Assembly (NCBI GenBank): GCA_945877505.1
Contig: CAMDWT010000018.1
Location: forward strand, 1 to 39,472
Origin: Crenothrix polyspora
GTDB taxonomy: Bacteria > Pseudomonadota > Gammaproteobacteria > Methylococcales > Methylomonadaceae
DNA: 39,472 nt
Direction of reading: 5' to 3'
Translations under genes and position numbers: made by a program
The notes under the pieces: model-generated
What the model was told of the DNA's origin: nothing
Databases searched by the model: none
Seen by the model: only the letters and a program-made list of their open reading frames with translations
In this document: positions 16,666 through 26,997 of the stretch, one piece after another
How the letters are laid out: every line of letters starts with the position of its first letter
Position numbering within the stretch: the first letter of the stretch is position 1

Positions 16666-17912
16666 TAGACTTTTGATTCTAAATGCGCAATACGAATAGC
16701 TGCAGGTGGATGACTGTAATGAAAGGCTGAATAGAGAGGATCAGGTGTTAACGTATTGGCATTTTCTTCATACAACTTAACCAGTCCGCTGATCAATTTA
16801 GTGGCTTGCGCATTGTTTGCTGCAAAATCATCGGCTTCAAATTCAAATTTACGTTGAAAATAAGCGCTGATTGGCTGCATGAAAAAAGTAAAAGTGGACG
16901 AGACTAACAGGAATAAAAGTAGTGCAGTTGCATGAGATTTTTGGGCTATATCAACACCTAAACCGGTATAAAACCAATCTTGATCAATTAGCCAACCTAA
17001 AACACCTAGACTGATTAAGCTCATGATTGATGTTGCTATCAGCATTTTAATGACGTGTTTACATTTAAAATGTCCAAGCTCATGCGCCAGCACAGCTTCA
17101 AGTTCTTCATCATCCAGTGAGTTAACTAAGTTATCAAAAAACACGATGCGTTTATTGTTGCCCAAGCCAGTAAAGTAAGCGTTACCATGACCTGAACGTT
17201 TAGAACCATCCATAATAAAGATGCCCTGGCTATTGAAGCCACAGCGAGCTAGTAACCCTTGAATGCGGTCTTTTAAAGAACCTTCGTCCATGGGCGTGAA
17301 CTTATTAAATAAGGGAGCGATGACGGTTGGGTAAAGCCAGCTCATTAATAAAGAAAAGCCCATGATAATGCCCCACGCCCATAGCCACCAAGTGGAGCCA
17401 ACGTTGTCCATAATCCACAGAATTAAAGCCAAGAAAGGTAGACCTATCGCAGCGCCTAAGGCTAAATGCAGTAGTTGGTCTTTGACAAATTGAGCTATAG
17501 AGCTCTTGTTAAAGCCAAACTTTTCTTCGATCACAAACGTTTGATAAAGACTGCTAGGAATTTCTACGAGTGTTAAGAGGAAAAAAACCGTGGCTGTTGC
17601 CGCAACGCCCGCAAATAAGGGGGTCGTTATGACAGTGGAATAGCCTTCGAAAATGGCATTAATGACGCCACCCAAGGTCATTAATAAGAGTAAGACGATG
17701 CTAATCACCCCATCTATACCGCCAAGCTTAACTTTGGCTAAGGTGTAATCAGCAGCTTTTTGGTGTGCATCTGAGGTCACCTTGGTTTTAAAGGCATCAG
17801 GAACGGCGCTACGATGTTTGGCTACATAATTAGCTTGTCTTTTAGATAGCCAAAACTGAACCGTAGAGGAAATAATGAGGGCGATTAAGAAGATAATAGT
17901 AAAAGTATTCAT
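16665..17912 (-). CDS. M48 family (Ste24-like) membrane metallopeptidase
   Basis: 415 residues with several membrane segments (about 3-20, 68-85, 98-115, 148-168, 173-193 and 288-345). The zinc motif is HELGH (277-281), with a third ligand in FEFEADDFA (about 350). The long form, with the N-terminal CAAX-protease-1 domain, is the Ste24 type and not the shorter HtpX. In bacteria such proteins probably handle damaged membrane proteins; this is family inference. It heads the minus-strand run M48 peptidase, rsgA, fnr and is divergent from orn across 87 bases. Confidence 0.9.
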   Translation of the reverse strand: MNTFTIIFLIALIISSTVQFWLSKRQANYVAKHRSAVPDAFKTKVTSDAHQKAADYTLAKVKLGGIDGVISIVLLLLMTLGGVINAIFEGYSTVITTPLFAGVAATATVFFLLTLVEIPSSLYQTFVIEEKFGFNKSSIAQFVKDQLLHLALGAAIGLPFLALILWIMDNVGSTWWLWAWGIIMGFSLLMSWLYPTVIAPLFNKFTPMDEGSLKDRIQGLLARCGFNSQGIFIMDGSKRSGHGNAYFTGLGNNKRIVFFDNLVNSLDDEELEAVLAHELGHFKCKHVIKMLIATSIMSLISLGVLGWLIDQDWFYTGLGVDIAQKSHATALLLFLLVSSTFTFFMQPISAYFQRKFEFEADDFAANNAQATKLISGLVKLYEENANTLTPDPLYSAFHYSHPPAAIRIAHLESKV

Positions 17913-17999
17913 AGGTCGGGCACATTGAGTTTAAGAGTTAGACGTACAGTTTTGCCAATGCTACACTAACCGCTACCCACAACACAATGGAATCAATCA

Positions 18000-18545
18000 A
18001 TGGGACAAGATTCACAGCATCTTATCTGGATAGATCTTGAAATGACGGGACTCGATCCTGATAGTGATTTAATTATAGAAATTGCTACGATTATTACCGA
18101 TAAAGAGTTAAATATTCTCGCACAAGGGCCGGTTCTAGCTATTCATCAAGACGATGCTGCCTTGGCGGCGATGGATGAGTGGAATCAAAAGCATCATGGT
18201 CAATCAGGCTTAATTGATCGAGTTAAGGCATCAACGATTAACGCGGCGGAAGCCGAACGATTAACAATCAAATTTTTGCAAGCTTGGGTGCCTGAGAATA
18301 CCTCACCCATTTGCGGTAATAGTATTGGGCAAGATAGACGTTTTTTATATCGCTATATGCCTAAGCTTGAGGCCTATTTTCATTATCGTAATATTGATGT
18401 GTCAACGCTTAAAGAGTTGGCCGCTAGATGGGCGCCCGCCATAAAAGACGGTTTTAATAAAGAATCTAAGCATCAGGCGCTTGATGACATTGTTGAATCT
18501 ATTGAAGAGTTACGTTACTACCGAGAACACTTTATCAAGTACTAA
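18000..18545 (+). CDS. orn: oligoribonuclease
   Basis: Orn degrades 2-5-nucleotide RNAs and pGpG, the linear product of c-di-GMP breakdown. It has 181 residues, the usual length. DEDDh exonuclease motifs are visible: [10 protein letters not shown] (Exo I), a central [17 protein letters not shown] (Exo II), and [12 protein letters not shown] near the end (Exo III, with histidine). Its start codon is the ATG opening [14 protein letters not shown]. Because it clears pGpG it finishes the c-di-GMP pathway run by the HD-GYP proteins here, although orn is universal in this group. Confidence 0.97.
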   Translation: MGQDSQHLIWIDLEMTGLDPDSDLIIEIATIITDKELNILAQGPVLAIHQDDAALAAMDEWNQKHHGQSGLIDRVKASTINAAEAERLTIKFLQAWVPENTSPICGNSIGQDRRFLYRYMPKLEAYFHYRNIDVSTLKELAARWAPAIKDGFNKESKHQALDDIVESIEELRYYREHFIKY

Positions 18546-18547
18546 TC

Positions 18548-19255
18548 ATGAATCAATTGATAGCTATTGCCCTGGGGGGCGGTTTTGGTGCAGTAGTCAG
18601 GTTTTTAATTTCTTCGGGGCTTTATCAATGGTTGGGTCGAGGCTTGCCTTATGGCACTTTGGCCGTTAATGTTATTGGCTCTTTTTTAATTGGCTTGCTG
18701 ACCGAAGCACTTATATTAGAACGGATCACCTTTAGTCTTGAGTACCGTGCCGCTATCTTGGTGGGCTTTATTGGTGCTTTTACTACGTTCTCAACTTTTT
18801 CTTTAGAAACTATCTATCTAATTGAGCAAGGCAGTTTATCTAAAGCGGCTCTTAATGTAGTGGTTAGCGTCTTGGGTTGTTTAGTCGCTGTTTGGATAGG
18901 GCTGCTGTGCGGTAGAGCGTTATTTTTGTACTCGGATGGGTTGTGGCATTGGAACGGTTTTGTTATTCCGTATGGCTTACTGATCGTCAATGCCATAGGG
19001 GCTTTTTTAATCGGCATAATAACGACGATTTTGTTGCAAAAAGTAGCGTTACCCATGGAATATCGCGTGACTATCATGGTCGTGATGCTGGGTGTCTATT
19101 TAACCTTGTCAGGGTTATATTTAATGTTATTTTTAATTGAGCAAGGTTACTCTTTTGAGGCACATAGCCGCATTATGTTGACCACTTTTTTGGTTAATAG
19201 TTTGAGCTGTTTAACCGTTATTTGGGCCGGATTTTTGATAGGTAAGCAAATATGA
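18548..19255 (+). CDS. crcB: tandem-fused fluoride channel (CrcB/Fluc)
   Basis: 235 residues, about twice the normal 125. The first half is a complete CrcB domain: GGGFGAVVRF (10-19), NVIGSFLIGLLTE (41-53) and the pore motif GAFTTFSTFSLE (76-87). The second half aligns with it: VIPYGLLIVNAIGAFLIGI (139-157) and LPMEYRVTIMVVMLGVYLTL (168-187). In the second half the TFSTFS segment has become LTLSGLY. The fourth membrane helix of the first half (about 105-128) seems to double as the first helix of the second, giving seven helices. Normal channels are antiparallel homodimers. It follows orn by two bases. Confidence 0.85.
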   Translation: MNQLIAIALGGGFGAVVRFLISSGLYQWLGRGLPYGTLAVNVIGSFLIGLLTEALILERITFSLEYRAAILVGFIGAFTTFSTFSLETIYLIEQGSLSKAALNVVVSVLGCLVAVWIGLLCGRALFLYSDGLWHWNGFVIPYGLLIVNAIGAFLIGIITTILLQKVALPMEYRVTIMVVMLGVYLTLSGLYLMLFLIEQGYSFEAHSRIMLTTFLVNSLSCLTVIWAGFLIGKQI

Positions 19256-19487
19256 AGAGTCAATCAGTGACCATTATTAGAATGTATACTTTAAACATAT
19301 TATGTAGAGGTCGCGATGGGTTATATCGACCATAAACACTAAATTCAAGCTTCTTAGCGTTATGATGCGCAAATCGTTAAGGCTGTGTTTTTATAACTTA
19401 CGCTAACCTTATTAGGTTTGATGTTTTTGCCTTAACGCACCAGTGTTACAATAAATCCTATCAACTATTTCATTAAGTAGACTATCA

Positions 19488-22400
19488 GTGGATTCAAACT
19501 TCCCCCCCTTGTTCTCCGATGCGGCGCCGGTCCGGTTACGTGAAATTCCTTATAACTACACCTCTTTTTCCGATCGTGAAATTGTCATCCGCTTATTGGG
19601 CGAGGAAAGCTGGCAGATTTTAGAAAAATTGCGCGGTGAACGGGTTACTGGTCGTTCTGCAAGAATGCTTTTTGAGGTGCTCGGAGATATTTGGGCGGTG
19701 CAGCGTAACCCGTATCTTGAGGATGATTTGCTGGATAATCGTAAACGTCGAAAAGCGTTGTTAGAGGCGTTGCGGCATCGACTTAAGCAGATGAATAAGC
19801 GCGATATCGAGGATGAAAGCGAGCATCCGGAAAGAACGAAGCGGGTGGCGCTATTGATAGACGCCGCGCATCAAGCGGTCGATGCCTTTGAAGCCCACTT
19901 TGAGCGGACTCGCGAAATGCGTCGAAAAGCGTTGGCTTTATTAGTCAAACATACGCGTAAAGATAATATTTGCTTTGATGGTTTTGCACGTGTGTCTCAT
20001 GTGACCGATGCGACTGATTGGCGGGTTGAATATCCGTTTGTGGTTTTGTATCCCTCGACTGAAGAAGAAGTGGGGCATTTGGTACGCGATTGCATTAAGT
20101 TAGGCCTCACGATTATTCCTCGTGGCGGCGGTACTGGTTATACCGGGGGTGCCGTTCCCTTAAGCATTTATTCGGCGGTCATTAATACCGAAAAGTTGAT
20201 TGATATTGGACCCGTGAACCCTGCGGCATCGTTGCCGGGTGTTGAGCAAACTTACGCTACCATTAATACCGGTGCTGGGGTGGTGACTCGGCGGGTGATG
20301 GATACGGCAGAAAATGTGGGTTTGGTTTTTGCGTGTGATCCTACCTCTGCCGATGCTTCCTGCATAGGCGGTAATGTTGCTATGAATGCCGGCGGCAAGA
20401 AAGCAGTACTGTGGGGAACTGCATTGGATAATTTGCTATCTTGGCGGATGGTAACGCCTGACGGAAACTGGTTGGAAGTTGAGCGTATTAATCATAACTT
20501 AGGCAAAATCCATGAGCAGGATAAGGTCAGTTTTACGCTTAAACGCTATGATGCAAATGGGAGCAAGTTGCTGTCTGAAGAAGCGCTGGTTATTCCCGGT
20601 TCGCAGTTTCGTAAAGGTGATTTGGGCAAGGATGTAACCGATAAATTTCTGGGCGGTTTGCCAGGTATTCAAAAAGAAGGTTGCGACGGCATTATTACGT
20701 CTGCGCGTTGGATATTACATAAGATGCCCGCCTTTACCCGCACGTTCTGTTTGGAATTCTACGGACAAGTTCGTGAGGCCGTGCCAGCCATTGTCGAAAT
20801 TCGTGATTATCTGGCAGCCTTGCCTAAAAAAGGTGAAACACGCGTCATGTTGGCAGGTCTTGAGCATCTTGATGAGCGCTATGTTAAAGCGGTAGGTTAC
20901 GCAAGCAAAGCCAAAAATCATGGCCGCCCCAAAATGGTGTTGGTTGGCGATATAGTTGGCGACGACGAAAAACAAGTTGCTTTAGCGGCTTCTGAAGTTA
21001 TCCGTCTTTGCAATGCCCGTAATGCAGAGGGCTTTATCGCGGTCAGTCCGGAGACTCGTAAGACTTTTTGGTTGGATCGTGCCCGCACGGCGGCTATTGC
21101 AAAGCACACCAATGCTTTTAAGATTAATGAAGATGTCGTAATTCCGTTACCCCGTATGGGCGACTATTGCGATGGTATTGAACGGATTAACATTGAGCTC
21201 TCATTGCGCAATAAGTTAAGGCTTTGCCATGCGTTAAGGCTTTCTTTGCTGGGTGATTTACCGTTACGATCTTATGAAAATAATGTTGATGCCATCGCGT
21301 TAATTGGCGATAGACGTGAACGATCCATAGCGCTTATTGAGCAAGTCCAAAAACGGTGGCAGTGGCTTTATGATAATTTAGATATGCCCCTGCAACAGGC
21401 AGAATCTAATTTTACTGAACAGGGTGTTACGGTTAGTGAATTAACTAATCGGGCGGATCAACCGACACTTTTTCATCGCTTACAAGATCACTCGTTAACC
21501 GTCTCGTGGAAACGAGAACTCTTGCCTTTATTACAAGATATTTTTGAGGGTGATAATTTTAGGCCGGTTATTGAACGCATAGATGCAGTGCATAAAGAAG
21601 TGTTGCGTGGTCGGGTCTTTGTTGCCTTACACATGCATGCAGGTGATGGTAACGTACATACAAATTTACCCGTCAATTCTGACCATTATGAAATGCTACA
21701 AGAAGCTAATAAAGCGGTTGAACGCATTATGGCTTTGGCGCGTTCTTTAGATGGCGTAATATCCGGAGAACATGGGATTGGTATTACTAAATACGAGTTT
21801 TTAAAGGCTGAAGAGTTGGCCAGTTTCCATGCATACAAACACGCAATTGATCCAGAAGGTCATTTTAATCGTGGTAAATTAATGCCCGGTGCGGGCATGG
21901 AAGCCGCTTATACGACGTCGTTTAGTTTGATGGGTTATGAGTCACTCATCATGCAACAAAGTGATATTGGTGCTATCTCAGATTCTATCAAGGATTGTTT
22001 ACGTTGTGGAAAATGTAAGCCGGTGTGCGCCACACACGTGCCTCGTGCTAATCTCTTGTACTCACCAAGAAACAAAATTTTGGCAACCTCTTTATTGATT
22101 GAGGCCTTTCTTTACGAAGAGCAAACCCGAAGAGGTATTTCAATCACGCATTGGAAAGAGTTTGAGGATGTAGCTGATCATTGTACGGTGTGTCATAAAT
22201 GCTTTAATCCTTGTCCAGTTGACATTGATTTTGGTGACGTGTCGATGAATATGCGCAATTTACTGCGGAAGATGGGTAAACAAAGCTTTAATCCCGTTAA
22301 ATCAGCGGCGATTGCTTTTTTATCAACGGGGCGACCGAATAGCATTAAATTCATGCGTAAGTTTTTAATTGAATGGTCTTATAAAGCACAACGTATTGGC

Positions 22401-23399
22401 AACTTTTTATTAAGACCTTGGGGCAAGGCGCAACTTGCTCAGCCACCTTCATCAACAGGTAAGCCGGCGTTACGCGAGTTTGTGATTCATTTTACCAACC
22501 GGAAAATGCCAGATAACGTCCCGTCTAAAACCGCTAGAGCACTGCTGGATGTAGAGAGTGATCAGGTTGTGCCGATTATCCGTGACCGTCATAAAACGCA
22601 GGCGGATTCAGAGGCTGTTTTTTATTTTCCAGGCTGTGGTTCAGAGCGATTATTTTCTCAAGTAGGCTTAGCGACTCAAGCAATGCTCTATGAAATTGGT
22701 GTGCAGACCGTATTGCCCCCAGGCTATTTATGTTGCGGTTACCCGCAGCGAGCTGCTGGGCAGTTTGATAAGGCACAAAAAATAACCACAGATAACCGTG
22801 TACTCTTTCATCGGGTCGCTAATACCTTAAATTATTTGGATATAAAAACGGTCGTTGTCAGTTGTGGTACGTGTTTTGACCAGTTACTGGACTATGAGTT
22901 TGAAAAGATTTTCCCGGGGTGTCGCATGTTGGATATTCACGAATATCTTCTTGAGAAAGGCGTAAAGTTAGAAGGCCTGAATGGTAGTCGTTATTTGTAT
23001 CACGATCCTTGTCACAGTCCTATGAAGCAACAAGATCCTATGAAAACCGTAAATGCTTTGATGGGTGAGACGGTGCTTAAATCCGAACGTTGTTGTGGAG
23101 AGTCGGGAACTTTAGCGGTTGCTCGACCTGATATTTCAACCCAAGTGCGTTTAAGTAAAGCGACTGAACTGTTGAATAATTCTAGCCAACTTCGAGTAGA
23201 TGGTTTTGATGGTCCGATTAAAATGCTGACGTCTTGCCCATCGTGTGTGCAAGGCTTGCAACGATTTGAAGAGGGCGAAGAACAACTAGACGTGGATTAC
23301 ATTGTCGTAGAAATTGCACGGCATGTGTTAGGTAAAGACTGGATGAAAAACTATATCAAACACGCAAGTAATGGTGGTATAGAAAGGGTTTTATTATAA
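19488..23399 (+). CDS. FAD-linked oxidase with Fe-S and CCG domains (DUF3683, YdiJ-like)
   Basis: 1303 residues. An N-terminal DUF3683 segment ([20 protein letters not shown], about 17-36) precedes an FAD-binding domain of the D-lactate dehydrogenase/GlcD type (about 175-330, with [16 protein letters not shown]). A C-terminal oxidase domain ([28 protein letters not shown]) follows. Two 4Fe-4S motifs come next, [11 protein letters not shown] from C837 and [12 protein letters not shown] from C899, and then two GlpC-like CCG domains ([15 protein letters not shown]). It is a GlcD-GlpC fusion that should oxidise a 2-hydroxyacid and pass electrons to the respiratory chain; the substrate cannot be read. 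The start is GTG at 19488, because the LREIPYNY motif lies too close to allow a later start. Confidence 0.92.
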   Translation: MDSNFPPLFSDAAPVRLREIPYNYTSFSDREIVIRLLGEESWQILEKLRGERVTGRSARMLFEVLGDIWAVQRNPYLEDDLLDNRKRRKALLEALRHRLKQMNKRDIEDESEHPERTKRVALLIDAAHQAVDAFEAHFERTREMRRKALALLVKHTRKDNICFDGFARVSHVTDATDWRVEYPFVVLYPSTEEEVGHLVRDCIKLGLTIIPRGGGTGYTGGAVPLSIYSAVINTEKLIDIGPVNPAASLPGVEQTYATINTGAGVVTRRVMDTAENVGLVFACDPTSADASCIGGNVAMNAGGKKAVLWGTALDNLLSWRMVTPDGNWLEVERINHNLGKIHEQDKVSFTLKRYDANGSKLLSEEALVIPGSQFRKGDLGKDVTDKFLGGLPGIQKEGCDGIITSARWILHKMPAFTRTFCLEFYGQVREAVPAIVEIRDYLAALPKKGETRVMLAGLEHLDERYVKAVGYASKAKNHGRPKMVLVGDIVGDDEKQVALAASEVIRLCNARNAEGFIAVSPETRKTFWLDRARTAAIAKHTNAFKINEDVVIPLPRMGDYCDGIERINIELSLRNKLRLCHALRLSLLGDLPLRSYENNVDAIALIGDRRERSIALIEQVQKRWQWLYDNLDMPLQQAESNFTEQGVTVSELTNRADQPTLFHRLQDHSLTVSWKRELLPLLQDIFEGDNFRPVIERIDAVHKEVLRGRVFVALHMHAGDGNVHTNLPVNSDHYEMLQEANKAVERIMALARSLDGVISGEHGIGITKYEFLKAEELASFHAYKHAIDPEGHFNRGKLMPGAGMEAAYTTSFSLMGYESLIMQQSDIGAISDSIKDCLRCGKCKPVCATHVPRANLLYSPRNKILATSLLIEAFLYEEQTRRGISITHWKEFEDVADHCTVCHKCFNPCPVDIDFGDVSMNMRNLLRKMGKQSFNPVKSAAIAFLSTGRPNSIKFMRKFLIEWSYKAQRIGNFLLRPWGKAQLAQPPSSTGKPALREFVIHFTNRKMPDNVPSKTARALLDVESDQVVPIIRDRHKTQADSEAVFYFPGCGSERLFSQVGLATQAMLYEIGVQTVLPPGYLCCGYPQRAAGQFDKAQKITTDNRVLFHRVANTLNYLDIKTVVVSCGTCFDQLLDYEFEKIFPGCRMLDIHEYLLEKGVKLEGLNGSRYLYHDPCHSPMKQQDPMKTVNALMGETVLKSERCCGESGTLAVARPDISTQVRLSKATELLNNSSQLRVDGFDGPIKMLTSCPSCVQGLQRFEEGEEQLDVDYIVVEIARHVLGKDWMKNYIKHASNGGIERVLL

Positions 23400-23450
23400 G
23401 GTGTTATGTCGCTAGTACTCAATGCGTCACCAACAAGCTAAGTACGGATA

Positions 23451-23470
23451 GGGTCTATTTAGGCCCTTTT
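23451..23470 (+). terminator. short intrinsic terminator
   Basis: GGGTC (23451-23455) pairs with GGCCC (23462-23466), including one T-G wobble, and four T follow. It lies 50 bases after the FAD oxidase stop and 70 before recC. It is a short but G-C rich stem in a sensible position. Confidence 0.45.
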
Positions 23471-23541
23471 CACTGTTTAGAGGTCGCTTAGCCTTGCGCA
23501 TTAAGATCGAGATTAACTGTTAGCTAAGAGGGCTTTTTTTG

Positions 23542-26500
23542 ATGACTACCGCACAGCATTCCTCTACTCTCGATAATGGTATTGCCGTCATACATTCCAA
23601 TAAATTAGAATCTTTGTTGGAGGTGGTCGCGCATTGGCTTGAAGTGCATCCTTTAGCGCCGCTTGAGAACGAGGTTTTCCTTGTTAATAACAATGGTATG
23701 GGGCAATGGCTTAAGCAAAATTTGGCGCAAAATAGTGCGTTGGGAATTGCCGCAGGCTTTACTGTTAAATTACCGGCAACTTTTATTTGGCAAGTTTATC
23801 GCTGGGTGTTGGGTGACAAAATCCCAAAAGAACAACTGCTTGCAAAGCCCGCTTTAATTTGGCGCTTATACCGTTTACTGCCTAATTTAGTAAAGAAAAC
23901 CGGTTTTGAGGTGCTAGGACAATTTCTAAAAGAGGACACTCAAAGTCGCAAACGCTATCAACTGGCCGAGCAGTTAGCGGATTTATACGATCAATATCAA
24001 GTGTATCGTTCGGATTGGTTATCAGATTGGGCCTTAGGTCATGATCAATTGCGAGATGCCAAAGGTGAGGTGCAGATATTGCCGGAGTCTCAACGTTGGC
24101 AAGCCTTACTGTGGCGTGAGCTTTTACAGGATTTAGGCGCAGAAAATAGCACCTTTGCCAGTCGCGCATCAGTCCATGCCGAGTTTATGGCAAAGATAGA
24201 TCAAAGTCAGCCTAAGCTACCTAAGCGATTGATTGTATTTGGCTTATCAACTTTGCCCCAACAATCACTAGAAGTGTTGGCAAAAATCTCTCAATTTTGC
24301 CAAGTCGTGTTGTTTGTACATAATCCATGTCAGCATTATTGGGCTGATATTATTGAAGATAAGGATTTATTAAAAGCTGAACGTCATCGCCAGTCTTATA
24401 AAGACGGCATGTCGGCGGAATTAAGTCTTGAAGCCTTGCATCAATTTGCAAATCCTTTGTTGGCGGCTTGGGGTAAACAAGGTCGTGATTATCTGCGATT
24501 GTTGGATTTATTTGATGATCAAAGTGCCTATCAAGGGTGGAACTGGCCACAGTATAAAATTGATTTATTTGAAGACTATGGTCAAGCAGATGCCCGTAGT
24601 TTATTACAACATGTCCAGCAATCCATTTTAGATTTAGAGCCAATAGCCTCGCCCCCCGTTAGATTATCAGCCGTTGATGGCTCCCTCGCTTTTCATAATG
24701 CACACAGTCGACAACGTGAAGTTGAAATTTTGCATGATCAATTATTAGCGCGTTTTAATGCCGATTATTCGTTGCAACCGCGTGATGTGATTGTCATGGT
24801 CCCTGATATTAATAGCTATGCGCCACATATTCGTGCCGTGTTTGGACAAACTGATCGTGACGATAAACGTTATATTCCATTTAGTTTGGTTGACCAACAA
24901 CAGCGTGGGCAAAATCCACTATTAAATGCGCTGGAAGTGTTGTTGCGTTTACCTGAGTCACGCTTTGAAGTGAGTGAGTTTTTAGGCTTATTGGAAGTCC
25001 CTGCACTGAGAAAAAAGTTTGCGATTGATGAGGTCGCTATCCCAAAAATACAACAATGGCTTAATGAATCGGGTATTCGTTGGGGCTTGGATAGCCAACA
25101 ACGCCAAGATTCGGTAGCTATGCCGGAAAATTTAACCGCTAACACCTGGCATTTTGGTTTGCAGCGCTTATTGTTGGGCTATGCCGTGGGAGCAGGGCAA
25201 CAATTTAACACGATTGAGCCGTATGGAAATATTGGTGGTTTAGAGGCGCAGTATTTAGGTAGTTTAGCGTCCTTACAAGCCTTATTGGCGGTGTATGTTG
25301 TAAAGTTGCGTCAAGATTATGGTGTCGTTGCGTGGTCAACAGTATTAAGTGAAATGTTGGACGATTTTTTTGAACCCACGCATGAACTTGAGCGTAAAAC
25401 CCTAGCGACCTTACAGCAGACTTTACAGCAATGGCGAAAAAATTGTGAGCTAGCAAAGCTTGATCTAGCTGATTTATTACCCATTAATATTGTTCGAGAA
25501 GCTTGGTTGTCGGCGGTCGATGAGCCCACTTTACAACAACGCTTTTTGAGTGGTCGGGTTAATTTTTGTACGCTAATGCCAATGCGGGCTATTCCGTTTA
25601 AAGTAGTGTGCTTATTGGGCATTAATGATGGCGATTTTCCACGAACGCAACAAGTACAAAGTTTCGATTTAATGGGGCAACGCGGGCATTATCGGCCGGG
25701 TGATCGCTCGCGTCGGCAAGATGATCATTATTTGTTTTTAGAAGCCGTAATGTCTGCTCGAACCCAACTCTATATCAGTTGGGTGGGGCGGAGTATTCGA
25801 GATAATACAGAGATCCCGCCTTCGGTTTTTGTTAGTCAGTTACTTGATTTTTTAGCGCACAATTTTAGTCTTGATAGTTTGGTTGCAGAGCCAGTAAAAC
25901 CAGAGAAATGGCTGACAGCGATCACCGTAGAGCATCCGTTACAGCCGTTTAGTCCTCAGTACATTAAAGGTGATGCGGATACGCAATTGTTTACTTATAG
26001 CCACGAATGGTTTGAAAACGAAGGTAATAAAGAACACGCGGGTAGCCCAGCGTCAGCGATAACCTTTGAAGCGCCCAAAGCGGTAACTATTGAGTCACTA
26101 GGACGGTTTCTAAAAGCGCCGGTTAAAACATTTTGTAAGGAAACGTTAAAGTTTAGTTTTGACGATGCTATTTTTAGCAATGAGGATAATGAACCCTTTG
26201 GTTTTGATTCTTTACAAACCTACCAGCAATCTGAAGACTTGTTGACCAGCCTGAAGGCTAATCCAACTGAAACACTTGAAAGTGTTTTTAGCCAAAGTTT
26301 TCAAACGATGCAAGCGCGCGGTAATTTACCTTTAGCGGGTTTTTCTAAAATGACCTTTGAGGCGTTAACAGCGCCTGTGACGGGCGCTTGGACGCAGCAT
26401 CAAGCCTTACTTGAAACGTGGTCGACAGAGGTCGCACCAGAATCGCTGAGTGTGGAGGTGATTTTAGTTGATAAGAGTGGGGTGCAAGTCACGGGTCATC

Positions 26501-26997
26501 TAACAGAAATACATCAGAATCAAGCGGGTGACTTAGCCTTAATTAGGCTGACCGCACGGGTTTTAATGAAAGGTAAGCTTCTAAAGTATCACAGCTTACT
26601 GGATTATTGGTTAACACAGGTCGTTGCTTGTGCCTCAGGTTTGGGAATACGAACGTTCATAGTCGGTGCCGATATCATGGTTGAAATACAGCCGATTGAT
26701 CAACACGAGGCGCAGCAAATGTTGGTGAAACTGCTTACGGCATGGCATCAAGGCTTGCAGCGACCGTTGCCAGTGGCTGTTAAATCGGCGTTTGCGTGGC
26801 TATCTAAACAAGATTTGTCGGTTGCTAAAGCAGCCTATGAGGGCGATAGTTGGAATAAGGGAGAGGTGGATTATGATGCTTATTTACGCCGTTTTTATCC
26901 AACGTTTGAAACTTTAGCACTGGGCTTTTCAGAGTGGGCGGCACTTTTATATACGGATGCTTTTACGGGTCTCCAATTAGTAAAAGGAGCAGAGTAA
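23542..26997 (+). CDS. recC: exonuclease V subunit RecC
   Basis: RecC is the Chi-recognising, catalytically dead helicase-nuclease subunit of RecBCD. It has 1151 residues (E. coli 1122). Recognisable parts are VFLVNNNGMGQWLKQNLA near the N-terminus, RLIVFGLSTLPQQSLEVLA, RYIPFSLVDQQQRGQNPLLN, and FCTLMPMRAIPFKVVCLLGI with NDGDFPR following, which is typical of RecC. The ATG at 23542 is chosen over the TTG one codon upstream; AGAGGG precedes it at a workable distance. The stop overlaps the recB start (TAATG). The recC-recB-recD order without ptrA is usual outside the enterics. Confidence 0.95.
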   Translation: MTTAQHSSTLDNGIAVIHSNKLESLLEVVAHWLEVHPLAPLENEVFLVNNNGMGQWLKQNLAQNSALGIAAGFTVKLPATFIWQVYRWVLGDKIPKEQLLAKPALIWRLYRLLPNLVKKTGFEVLGQFLKEDTQSRKRYQLAEQLADLYDQYQVYRSDWLSDWALGHDQLRDAKGEVQILPESQRWQALLWRELLQDLGAENSTFASRASVHAEFMAKIDQSQPKLPKRLIVFGLSTLPQQSLEVLAKISQFCQVVLFVHNPCQHYWADIIEDKDLLKAERHRQSYKDGMSAELSLEALHQFANPLLAAWGKQGRDYLRLLDLFDDQSAYQGWNWPQYKIDLFEDYGQADARSLLQHVQQSILDLEPIASPPVRLSAVDGSLAFHNAHSRQREVEILHDQLLARFNADYSLQPRDVIVMVPDINSYAPHIRAVFGQTDRDDKRYIPFSLVDQQQRGQNPLLNALEVLLRLPESRFEVSEFLGLLEVPALRKKFAIDEVAIPKIQQWLNESGIRWGLDSQQRQDSVAMPENLTANTWHFGLQRLLLGYAVGAGQQFNTIEPYGNIGGLEAQYLGSLASLQALLAVYVVKLRQDYGVVAWSTVLSEMLDDFFEPTHELERKTLATLQQTLQQWRKNCELAKLDLADLLPINIVREAWLSAVDEPTLQQRFLSGRVNFCTLMPMRAIPFKVVCLLGINDGDFPRTQQVQSFDLMGQRGHYRPGDRSRRQDDHYLFLEAVMSARTQLYISWVGRSIRDNTEIPPSVFVSQLLDFLAHNFSLDSLVAEPVKPEKWLTAITVEHPLQPFSPQYIKGDADTQLFTYSHEWFENEGNKEHAGSPASAITFEAPKAVTIESLGRFLKAPVKTFCKETLKFSFDDAIFSNEDNEPFGFDSLQTYQQSEDLLTSLKANPTETLESVFSQSFQTMQARGNLPLAGFSKMTFEALTAPVTGAWTQHQALLETWSTEVAPESLSVEVILVDKSGVQVTGHLTEIHQNQAGDLALIRLTARVLMKGKLLKYHSLLDYWLTQVVACASGLGIRTFIVGADIMVEIQPIDQHEAQQMLVKLLTAWHQGLQRPLPVAVKSAFAWLSKQDLSVAKAAYEGDSWNKGEVDYDAYLRRFYPTFETLALGFSEWAALLYTDAFTGLQLVKGAE

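Noticed and set aside
26934-26996. Upstream extension of recB by 21 codons
   Set aside because: The extension lies inside the recC coding sequence; the ATG at 26997 has AGGAG and the TAATG coupling typical of the cluster.
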